A stretch of 64,000 nucleotides of DNA. Origin: Lasioglossum baleicum. Lineage: Eukaryota > Arthropoda > Insecta > Hymenoptera > Halictidae. The notes under the pieces are model-generated. The model ran no database searches. It was given only the letters and a program-made list of their open reading frames with translations, and was not told where the DNA came from. The stretch is from assembly GCF_051020765.1 (NCBI RefSeq), contig NC_134936.1:5746186-5810185 (forward strand), written 5' to 3'. Made by a program: the position numbers and the translations under genes. Shown here one piece after another: positions 55,584 to 64,000 of the stretch (positions are counted from its first letter, which is position 1; each line of letters begins with the position of its first letter).

Positions 55584-55802
55584 ATTTAGACTTTGCGCAG
55601 CTATAATTGTAATATGTGTGTGTGTATGCTCCACTAAAGATATCTATACATTTCATTTCTTATGAAATTAGTTTTATTATATCAATAATCGTAACATAAA
55701 AAATCTGAAACCGGTCGTTTTGACTGGCCATGGTAGGTTTAGTGTTAAAAAGAATGACGTAAGATGCATATTTGTTAAACTTTGTTAAAAATCTTCACGA
55801 GT
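55584..55802. mobile_element. piggyBac-like element, copy 3 (right part) plus flank
   Basis: Starts directly at the hAT right end with ATTTAGACTTTGCGCAGC and ends GGTAGGTTTAGTG|TTAA at 55744/55745. Lacks the foldback of copy 2 and has a short (TG)n expansion. The left terminus is missing. Right flank AAAAGAATGACGTAAGATGC is shared with copy 2. Confidence 0.8.
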
Positions 55803-55839
55803 GTGACTTAGCTTCTATAGATTGCAATTGATGTATAAA

Positions 55840-55877
55840 AATTTTATTTTGCGTAAAGATCCGATGTCCACTCGTAA
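55840..55877. mobile_element. Isolated right end of MITE family 1
   Basis: TTTTGCGTAAAGATCCGATG resembles the family end; partner missing. Confidence 0.5.
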
Positions 55878-55879
55878 CA

Positions 55880-56239
55880 GTTATCGATGAGGAGACTTCA
55901 TTTGAATCGCTCATAACAGTTTTCGATGAGAGCAATTTATTTCGAGTGCTCTTAACAGCTATTGATGAAGAAAATTTGTTAATAGTTATAATTGAATAGT
56001 ACAACTCCATTAAATAACGAACAATAAATTATTTGTAGTCGGTGAACAGAGTAGTCGGTGAACAATGACAGTTAACAAAAAACTTTATGTTGTTCTTATG
56101 GTCAATTGATTCGTCTTGTTATAAGAAATCTTTTCAATGATTTTTCAATGTGTGGAACAGGGCAAGTGAAAAAATTCGATCATCGATAACTGTTATAAAC
56201 TTTTGAACTGTGATGAACTTTTCTCATTGATAACTGTTA
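55880..56239. other. Short repeated motif region
   Basis: TAACAGTTATCGATGA-like motifs recur about every 50-60 bp (55877, 55915, 55955) and again near 56185 and 62165-62240. No coding feature. Confidence 0.5.
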
Positions 56240-56434
56240 TAAAATAAAAATAAATAAAAATTGTCTGCATGGATCGCAAGAAATAGAAACCAAATGGAAT
56301 TTGGTTATTTCTTCCATTAATGGGTTTAATAGAGGAGAAACCATATATTGACACCTTCAATTTTTTTAACATTTCAACAATTATGAACTTCGTACACTCA
56401 ATTTTACTATAAACGCATAAAAATCCGCAGTCTA
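56240..56434. mobile_element. MITE family 1 copy with eroded left end
   Basis: Interior AAAATTGTCTGCATGGATCG and right end AAATCCGCAGTCTA are typical; the left TAGACTGCGG is replaced. Confidence 0.75.
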
Positions 56435-56586
56435 GTTATGGAATGAATTTCTCTCAGCGATAACAGTTATCACGGAGGATACCAATTTTTTGACACACAT
56501 GACTGTTACTTGTAACCAAAAAGTTAAAAAACCGATATTTTTTCATCATTTTGTTCCTTCTTCTTTTTTATATTTTTCCTTGATTA

Positions 56587-57161
56587 CACTGTCCAACACA
56601 GTGTGTCCAGACAGGGATAATCGAAAAGGAATCGGGGGGAATACAAGTACCCCCTCTCCGATGACCAGAGTAATATGTGACACGTTGCGCGACGAGAATA
56701 GAGTGAGGCAGAGTGACGCGAATGGAAGACATGTTGCGCGTGCGCGATAGGGACTGAACGGTGGAATAGGATAGTGGAAGGGGATAAGGTGGAGAGCCTG
56801 GAAGGGGAAAAGATGTTGGTTTCAACATGAATCTGGCCATACTGGTCCAACACCAAATTTATTCCACAACTACTTTTTAAACATGTTTAAACAATCATAA
56901 TGTATTAATATTGGATATCACTGTATTCGGGAAAGTCTACAGAATCTTTTGCTGCAATGAACAATTCAATACCTTTTATAATAACATCACAATATTTGTT
57001 TAAAGTTGAAAAATATGTTTTTTTTCAAAACCATGTTCCTCAAAAACTGTGCGTATAGGAGAAAAATTAAGGACAGATTCGGAATCACCGCAAAAAACTC
57101 TATAAGAGGGACCCAACAGTAATTAGGGAACATAAAGAAAGTTGAAATTTGTTGGACAGTG
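56587..57161. mobile_element. CACTG-ended element with 3-bp target duplication, copy 1
   Basis: CACTGTCCAACACAGTG left and TTGTTGGACAGTG right, flanked by TTA on both sides. CACT ends with 3-bp duplications match the CACTA (CMC) superfamily; PIF/Harbinger, which also makes TWA duplications, is the alternative. Open frames of 86-90 codons overlap on both strands and are not called. Confidence 0.8.
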
Positions 57162-57963
57162 TTATCTTTTTCAACAATAATCAACATTTTATGAACGACC
57201 TTTATCGTAGCAACTTTATCGTTTAAAATTTATTTTAGCAAAGAAATAATAATGAAGCAATAAATCAGTAATCAAGCTTTTAGACTTTATTTTCTGCATA
57301 ACAATAGATCTATTCTCGTCCGAGTAATCATAATTCCTGTTTATATCGAGAATTCTTGGAAAATCACGACTATTCAGAATCTTTCGATGGCGAACCTTCC
57401 ATTGTAATATGTAAAAATGCTTTTAGCCGCGTCAGGTGCGGTAAGCGTTAAAGGGAAAAGGAGAAAAACGCGCCAAATATTCATCTTAATTAAATTCCTC
57501 GCACGTCCAGTTACACGGGGATCGCTCAGTTTCATCTTACTCGAAAAATGTCGATTTATTGGAGTGACGTAACGCGCGCAATTCCTCTTTTCTGTCAGAA
57601 CCATGTACCTCGGATGGCATGCCTACACGCAACACATAATATGTAATACGTAACATCTTCGGGGATTGTGAATGCCCGACGGAAGCTCCATGTCTCTGGG
57701 CATAAATTTAGTGGCAGCTTTAACGTGTTATATATCGTTGAACGAAGTTAGCGAGTATTTATGCAAACACAACGTTACATTCGCGCGGCAATGTGTCAAG
57801 TGCGTCGCGAAAAATTTTCTACGAACAATCTCGGGGCGACTAGGACTAGTTGACAGAGTAGGGCAATAATCAACTAATATTTAAAAATAACTAATAGTCT
57901 TTTTGAATGTTAGTCATAGCAAAATAGTGATTAGTCAAAACTTTTTGATTAGTTAGTGATAAC
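57162..57963. other. Unique-looking, moderately GC-rich sequence
   Basis: 57370-57870 stands out from the AT-rich repeats. Frames of 65-76 codons exist on both strands without domains. Confidence 0.4.
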
Positions 57964-58164
57964 TAGACTGCGGATTTTATGGATTTATGACAAAAATGGA
58001 CACGTACAATTTAAAGCAGTGGACATGTTAAAAATATTTAAGGACTTCAACGTATTTGTTTCAGCTTAATAGAATAATTAAAAGGAGAATACAATTTTTA
58101 TTTGGCTCCTGTGTCCTGCAATCAATGCAAACATTTTTTATTTTGCATAGAGATCCGCAGTCTA
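57964..58164. mobile_element. hAT-type MITE, family 1
   Basis: Flanks GTGATAAC and GTAATAAC (7/8). Shares the TTGGCTCCTGTGTCCTGCA interior with 2909-3109. Confidence 0.92.
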
Positions 58165-58361
58165 GTAATAACTAAATGGCAAATAATTAGTCACAGCTCT
58201 AAGTAATCGTTAGCTATTGCTCATTAGTGAATTAGTAGTTGATGATCAGTCATCAATCTTTAGTCATCAGTCATCATTAATATTATTAATTAGTTATCAC
58301 TAACTAATCATAAAGTTTTGACTAGTGACTATTTTGCTATGACTAATATTCAAAAAGACTA
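58165..58361. other. TAGTnATn-rich spacer
   Basis: Short AGTCATCAGTCATCATTA-type motifs; nothing else seen. Confidence 0.45.
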
Positions 58362-59170
58362 CACTGTCCAACTTTCAACTTTTTTTATGATTTCAATATA
58401 CTGTTGGGTCCTTCTTATAGAGTTTTTTGCGCTGATTCCGAATCTGTCCTTAATTTTTCTCCTATACGCACAGTTTTTGAAAAACATGGCTTTGAAAAAA
58501 AACATATTTTTCGACTTTAAACAAATATTGTGATGTTATTATAAAAGATATTGAATTGTTCTTTACAGCAAAGCAAAGCAAAATATCTTCGCCCGACATG
58601 AATTTCCGCCAGTGGCGCGCGGGACGGGATACGGCGCAGCGACGGGATACGGAGCGGCGAACGACCGTTCTGGTGTTGAGCGCCACTGGTGACAACTCAT
58701 GTCGGGCGAAGATATTTTGCTTTCTGGTTCGAAAAAAACGTCGACGTTACAAACTTGAAAGGGTGGTTTCTCAAGATAAAAGTCTGCTGTATCGCGTGAT
58801 ATAATTCGATTTTCCGCTGGACCCTTATTTTTTGAGATAAATTGAGAAATATCCTCAAAAATTGGTGCAAAAGTGGTGTCTCTCCGTCTTTAATCATTGT
58901 TTAAACATGTTTAAACAATCATAATGTATTAATATTGGATATCACTGTATTCGGGAAAGTCCACAGAATCTTTTGCTGTAAAGAACAATTCAATATCTTT
59001 TATAATAACATCACAATATTTGTTTAGAGTTGAAAAATATGTTTTTTTTTCAAAGCCATGTTTTTCAAGAACTGTGCGTATATGAGAAAAATTAAGGACA
59101 GATTCGGAATCAGCGCAAAAAACTCTATAAGAAGGACCCAACAGTATATTGAAAACGGTGTTGGACAGTG
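58362..59170. mobile_element. CACTG-ended element with 3-bp target duplication, copy 2
   Basis: CACTGTCCAACTTTC left, GGTGTTGGACAGTG right, flanked by CTA on both sides. Arms 58362-58580 and 58950-59170 pair (GATTCGGAATCAGCGCAAAA; AACAATTCAATATCTTTTAT). The centre has a GC-rich stretch bracketed by AAATATCTTCGCCCGACATG in inverted orientation, and a palindrome GTTTAAACATGTTTAAAC at 58899-58916. Confidence 0.85.
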
Positions 59171-59235
59171 CTATTAATCGTTTTCAAACATTACAATAGT
59201 AGATTATTGCTCTACTCCGCTAGTTGACTAATGAG

Positions 59236-59438
59236 TATACTGCGGATCTTTATGCATTTATGTGGTTTCTGAAAACTTTCCAAGAAAGATAGAATATAAT
59301 ATTCGACAGAATTTAGTAAAATTTTTGTTTATTTTAGATTTGCAGAGCTTACTACCACTGGAAATAAGAATCTATTTCATTCCACTTTCTTAAAATTCGT
59401 CTACAAAAATTGAACATTGCGTACACATCCGCAGTCTA
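59236..59438. mobile_element. hAT-type MITE, family 1, subfamily B
   Basis: Ends TATACTGCGGATCTTTATGC and ACATCCGCAGTCTA, flanks CTAATGAG and CCAATGAG (7/8). Confidence 0.9.
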
Positions 59439-59480
59439 CCAATGAGGTTAGTCGACTAATCCATTCGAATTGTAATACTA

Positions 59481-59840
59481 TAAATCAAATTGTGATGATC
59501 ACGGCGCACAGGTTTGATCAATGATGAAACACAGCAATTTTGCAAATTAATTAGAAACTCTACGTTTCGATCCTGATGTGGATCTTTTTCAAGAGTAAAC
59601 TTTTGCGTTTGCTACAACAGAGAAATTACATTTGAAAATTATTAAAGTGAACTGTTTTTATGCCGGTAGACACTGAACTGTGAGTTTCAAGTGTAATTTC
59701 TCTGTTGTAGCAAACGCAAAAGTTTACTCTTGAAAAAGATTCACATCAGGATCGAAACGTAGAGTTTCTAATTAATTTGCAAAATTGCTGTGTTTCATCA
59801 TTGATCGAACCTGTGCGCCGAGATCATCACAATTTGATTA
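59481..59840. repeat. Foldback, arms about 155 bp
   Basis: 59481-59638 pairs almost perfectly with 59688-59840 (GTGATGATCACGGCGCACAG; CTACGTTTCGATCCTGATGT; TTTGCGTTTGCTACAACAG). Fragments related to the arm (GGATCGAAACG, GATCGAACC) occur at 11220-11300, 22132 and 51430. Family unknown. Confidence 0.88.
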
Positions 59841-60149
59841 CCAAAATTACGATCGATAATCACATTTAAAGTAATACTATAAAGTAGATGATGCTGCTTT
59901 CCGCGATATTGAAACATAAGGATCGACTGCCCACGTCCATAAATGCATTTAGGAATTTCCTCTCGTAAAATGTTTATTGTAATGTTTCTTCGTAACACCC
60001 TACCTAGTTATGTAGAAAGGTTATTTAAGATTACTATATATGTAATAATATAAACTTTCTTGAAGCGAGCGAAACGTTTTAAATTATAATTATCACTGTT
60101 TAACAGCCAATAAACGTTTTGATTCTCACTGTGCGATTCTTATAGTTTT
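59841..60149. other. Unassigned sequence
   Basis: AT-rich; no signal. Confidence 0.4.
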
Positions 60150-60565
60150 TCGCGCTGATTCCGAATCTGCTCTTAATTGTTCTCCTAGACGCACAGTTTT
60201 TGAGAAATTTGAGTTTGAAAAAAGACATATTTTTCAACTTTAAATAAATATTGTGACGCTATTATAAAATATATTGAATTGTTCTTTGCAGCAAAGGATT
60301 CTGTAGACTTTCCTGTATACAGTCATATCCAATATTAATACATTACGATTGTTTAAACATGTTTAAACAATCTTGCACCAATTTTTGAGGATACATTTGA
60401 ATTTATCTCAAAAAGTAAGGGTCCAGCGGAAAATCGAACTATACAAGGCAATAGACCAGACTTTTATCTTGAGTAACCAGTGGTTACTAACCACCCTTTC
60501 AAGTTTGCAACGTCGACGTTTTTTTCGAACCAGAATGCAAGATATCTTCACCCGACATAAGTGGC
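60150..60565. mobile_element. CACTG element, copy 3, truncated
   Basis: Internal order follows copy 2 (GCTGATTCCGAATCTGCTCT, ATTGTTCTTTGCAGCAAAGG, the GTTTAAACATGTTTAAAC palindrome at 60351-60368, GGGTCCAGCGGAAAATCGAA, CGTCGACGTTTTTTTCGAAC), but both CACTG ends are absent. Confidence 0.8.
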
Positions 60566-60623
60566 GCCAGTGGCGCTCACCATGATTGCGTTGGTTCGAC
60601 GCAATACGTCGTGGCTCGGCCGG

Positions 60624-61262
60624 TACCACTTGCACGCTGGTGGTGACCGTAGAAACTTTTATTTTGGTTATTAGAACTAATCGCTCCAAAAAACAAAAAA
60701 TTTCGTAACACTAACGCAGGCACCTCTTTTAAATTTTTAATAGTGGGTAGAAATAAAAAAAAGAGAGCCAACAACACGTGGTGTTCCCAGGCGGTCACCC
60801 ATCCAAGTACTGACCACGCTCAGCGCTGTTTAACTTCGATGATCGGACGAGAATCGGTTTATTGCAACGCGATATGGTCGTTGGACATTTTTGCAGCATA
60901 ACTAATTCGTATAGTAGAGTCTCCTTGTTCTTTCGTTTACTTTACAATCAACCCTTGATCGCAATGTCGGTGACATTTTCAGCGAATTAAAAATTTTACA
61001 CTTACCGACGACAGTTTTCTTACGGTATATAGTCCAGTCGATGAATGCTCATAAGGGAGGCGTAGAGGGAAATGGAAGGAACACAATTTTTAACTTTGGG
61101 ACTTTGGACCAGTTAGGAGGTAAACATACTAAAAGTCCCTACTCCTAGGAGTGAGCGGGCTACAGGGGAGCACGTAGAAGTCACCTTTTTCGGTTTTCCG
61201 CTTATATCTCGGAAACTATGCGTCCTAGCGATAAGACCATCCTACACAAAATTAAAGGTGAC
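60624..61262 (-). repeat. 5S-containing repeat unit, copy 2
   Basis: Nearly identical to 32441-33075, including ACCACTTGCACGCTGGTGGT at one edge and the start of the foldback arm at the other. High similarity over 635 bp implies recent duplication or transposition, or homogenisation. Confidence 0.9.
60767..60886 (-). rRNA. 5S rRNA gene or 5S-derived copy 2
   Basis: 120 nt, a few substitutions from copy 1 (for example TGCAATAAACC, AGCGCTGAGC). Box A and box C regions are intact by eye, and a downstream T-run (TCTCTTTTTTTT) follows. Same orientation as copy 1. Confidence 0.85.
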
Positions 61263-61700
61263 AAAATGTGCCATAAGATTGACTACATTCAGTTTTTCGC
61301 TATCTCGCATAGTTTACGAGATATGCGCACTCAAAGTTCACTAATTGTGAAAAAGAAATTTTTGCCTTATTTGACTAGCTAACTCTTCAGCACAATTAGT
61401 GAACTTTGAGTGCGGACATCTCGGAAACTATGCGAGATAGCGAAAGACTGAATGCAGTCAATCTTATGGCACATTTTGTCACCTTTAATTTTGTATAGGA
61501 TGGTCTTATCGCTAGGACGCATAGTTTCCGAGATATAAGCGAAAAACCGAAAAAGGCGACTTATACGTGCTTCCCTGCACCCCGCTCTACACCTAGGAGT
61601 GGGGACTTTTAATATGTTTACCTCCTACCTAGTCCAAACAAAGACCCAAAGTTAAAAATTGTGTTCTTTCCATTTCCCTCTACAACTTTTCGTTGACTGG
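60990..61700. repeat. Long palindrome downstream of 5S copy 2
   Basis: Left arm about 61030-61335, right arm about 61370-61700 (GGAGGTAAACATACTAAAAG, ACTCCTAGG, CGGAAACTATGCGTCCTAGC, CTATCTCGCATAG). This is the complete version of the partial foldback at 33015-33330 and the fragment at 1-57. Confidence 0.9.
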
Positions 61701-61704
61701 ACTA

Positions 61705-61960
61705 TTATTGCAACGTGATATGGCCGTTGGCTATTGCTATAGCATAGCGTAACTAATTCATAAAATAGCGTTTTCATTCTTAAATTTATTTTAGGATTAA
61801 ACGTAGAACAATAACAAAATGCCGGTTACATTTTCGGCGTATTCAAATTGCTACATATACACTTAGAAAACATACACCGTAAAAAGACTGTCGTCAGTAA
61901 GTGTGAAATCTTGAATTCGCTGGAAGTGTCACCGACATTGCGATCAAGAATAAGAATAAC
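61705..61960 (-). repeat. Older, truncated 5S unit
   Basis: 61705-61731 is the first 27 nt of a 5S sequence (GCCAACGGCCATATCACG) on the minus strand. Its upstream region (AGCGTAACTAATTCATAAAA, AATGCCGGTTACATTTTCGG) is a diverged version of that of the two full copies. 61883-61950 is an inverted piece of the same upstream region (GACTGTCGTCAGTAAGTGTG). Confidence 0.7.
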
Positions 61961-62820
61961 AGAATAACAGTTATTCTAAAATTTTCTACGATAAAAATCA
62001 TTTTAAAAAAAGTTGATTATTATTGAAATTTAAGATAATGTACACAAACTATAAAGAAAAAAATTCGAAGAACAAAACGATTAAAAAATATCGATTTTTA
62101 TACTTATTGGTTACAAATAACAGTTATTGGTGTCCGAAAAATTGGATCGTCTTCGATAATTGTTATCGACGAAGAAAAACTGTTTCGATCGCTCAAAGCA
62201 GTTATGATGAGAGAAATTTATTTCGGTCACTCATAACAGTTATCAAATTAATTTTCGAATTTTTGTTCACTTTTAACGAACAACGTAATGTTGCTATTTC
62301 GATTGATTGTGTTCTCTTTTCACGGGTCTCTGTTTTTTAAATAAACTCGTGGCAAGTTACGACGTTATTAAATTCCATTTATAGTATCGAGTATATGTAC
62401 ATATGACGTATTAATTAAAAATTGTGTACCTTTCATCGGCAGGAACGCACGATTGGATTGCTTCCGTTGATTTAAAACGAATCCAAATATTTTTCTAAGA
62501 AACTACATCAGCAGTCGTTTAAATCAAGTTCGGGAACACGGTATTGAATTTATTTAATTCTGGGTATAGCACGAGGGTAATCAATTTTGTACAAACTGCT
62601 CTCCGTTTCAATTGCGGATGTCATGTCAGTGTTAAATTTAGTGCGTTAAGCGGACTTTATTTAAAACGCTGATTCTTGTTACAAAACGATTCGCGTACCG
62701 TTTAAATATCGTCAGACATATTTCAGTTGATGCTTTTCAGATTATATCGTCCGATGACTTGTCTCTCCTCTTAGCCATCTTGCTTGTAAGTATTTATAAG
62801 CAAATATTCGTTGTTATAAT
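61961..62820. other. Unassigned sequence
   Basis: A 105-codon plus-strand frame at 62023-62340 has no recognised domain. 62160-62240 repeats the TAACAGTTAT-type motif of 55880-56200. Confidence 0.4.
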
Positions 62821-62945
62821 TAGACCGCGGATCTTGATGCAAAATAAAAATTGTCTGCATCGATTGCCAGAAATAGAAACTAAATTGAATGTTACTTCTT
62901 CCCTTAAGAGGACCTTACGCTTTCTTGGTCGAAAATTTAAATAAT
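62821..62945. mobile_element. MITE family 1, left part only
   Basis: TAGACCGCGGATCTTGATGC and AATTGTCTGCATCGATTGCC are typical; the right terminus is missing. Confidence 0.7.
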
Positions 62946-63234
62946 TTTTATGGGACTGACAAAGTAATGAAAACACGTTTTAAGACCGTACTTTTTTTGA
63001 CATATATCTTAAGTCTTCAAATACAAGAAAAAAGAAAATGATTTTTTTATAGGGGTTTTTTGCAGCCTCATGGAAGTCATTTAAAAAATTTTATCTGCTG
63101 GCATGCACGATTGCGGCTCACTGGAAAAAAATAACTATCCTGAGAAAAAGTATGACGATGGCCCCAGTATAGACTACGATTATTTTGTTCGATCAAAAAT
63201 TGACCAAATGGTAGACCTCCAAAGTTGAAGTTAA
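62946..63234. other. Unassigned sequence
   Basis: No signal recognised. Confidence 0.4.
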
Positions 63235-63435
63235 CGGAGAAACCACATTTTCTTGAAATTGTGAAAGTGTAACGAATTTTCTTAAAGTTCAAAAACGTTC
63301 ATACCATAATCTCCCTATTTTTCCCATATTTTGCCATTTCAGCTTTAATTTTTAAAAAATTTCATTGCTCTACCTCATTTCTATCGAAAGTTCTTTGATT
63401 TTGAATCGAGTTAGGTCAAATTTACCCACTGTGCA
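63235..63435. mobile_element. One arm of the FB5 foldback family
   Basis: AAACCACATTTTCTTGAAAT, CATTTCTATCGAAAGTTCTT and GATTTTGAATCGAG follow the right arm of 54001-54712; ends near CCCACTGTGCACC. Confidence 0.8.
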
Positions 63436-64000
63436 CCGTGCCGGGATTCAAATGCGCGCTGTCTAAAGATTCCGACTTTCCGATTCATGCTTCCGAAACT
63501 TCGGTGACGTGAAAATCGAAGGAACGCGTCGGCGTCGCACAGTGGAGTATTTGGCCCGAAAAGCTGGCCAAAAGTCAATTAAAAAATTTTGTCTACAATA
63601 TACAATTTTTGCATTTTGAGATAGTTAAATATATATAGAATGATATTGCAATACCTTTTATTAAATTTTATTCCCTCATGAAGTGTTATGCTTCATCAAA
63701 GATGGAGAGTTTTCGTAGTTCTGTTTCTCTCAACTAGTCTCTGTATTACTGTGCGCTCGTTAATGATTTTTCTACACCGCAAAGAAGTGAATGCCAACTT
63801 TTCCCTTTACAGATGTTTTTTAGGTAAGTATGTACTTTACTTTCATTTAAAAATTATGCGCTTTTTTACTTGTGTTTTTGAGATTAGTGCTGTTAAAAAC
63901 TGACCAATAATTCAGTGAAGTACATTAGAATTGAAATGCAATTTTAGTATGCTTCCAAGTGCGTCCAAGTGCTTGTTTTGGTGTCATTAGACGCGCCAAG
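63436..64000. other. Unassigned sequence to window end
   Basis: A 71-codon frame at 63688-63903 starts with a hydrophobic segment but has no other support. Nothing else identified. Confidence 0.4.

Noticed and set aside
63440..63480. tRNA-like string CCGGGATTCAAAT
   Set aside because: No cloverleaf or box A/box B arrangement could be built around it by eye.

Overview
This is AT-rich eukaryotic DNA, most likely from an insect and plausibly a hymenopteran such as an ant or bee. The supports are GT-AG exons with PDZ and PH domains of animal type, arthropod-like 120-nt 5S rRNA sequences, mariner termini of the TTGGGTTGGCAAGAAAG type, and a dense set of non-autonomous DNA transposons. The species call is an inference. 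Only a few hundred codons of host protein are visible.

Host genes. One minus-strand gene dominates. Exons at 17665-18089, 13516-13701 and 549-895 join in phase (0/0 at both junctions) and encode a PDZ domain, a complete PH domain split by an intron, and most of a second PH domain that runs off the left edge. A fourth minus-strand coding island at 44593-45050 ends in a phase-1 donor compatible with the phase-1 acceptor of the PDZ exon, so the gene may extend to 45 kb; that island carries an in-frame stop that a single-base indel would remove. A weaker plus-strand candidate with a pyrimidine-rich 77-bp intron lies at 52.8-53.5 kb. I see no other convincing host coding sequence.

Mobile and repeated DNA. 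From left to right: (1) 0-13.5 kb: seven copies of an unusual dispersed family built on a 21-bp minisatellite, a 1.6-kb palindrome, many copies of a ~200-bp hAT-type MITE, and a deleted mariner with nested sequence. (2) 14-15.2 kb: a 1.15-kb TIR element with a 138-codon ORF. (3) 18-30 kb: a second hAT-like family with TAGGGGTGTGCG-type ends, small foldbacks, a 30-bp minisatellite. (4) 30.7-36.5 kb: a TA-flanked element with a lysine-rich ORF remnant, a 5S rRNA-containing repeat, and a piggyBac-like element (TTAA) with a Tc1-like element inserted in it. (5) 38-48.6 kb: TA-flanked palindromes with CAGGGTG ends, one inside a ~175-bp satellite array. (6) 50-64 kb: inverted Tc1 fragments, a CAGT-ended palindrome, a duplicated piggyBac-like region with a hAT derivative carrying a transposase C-terminal remnant, CACTG-ended elements with 3-bp target duplications, and a second 5S-containing repeat.

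How it fits together: the host gene's introns act as a landing zone. Repeated target-site duplications, empty/filled site pairs and nesting allow the relative ages of several families to be read directly. All family assignments are by eye from termini, duplications and short protein motifs; no database search was run.
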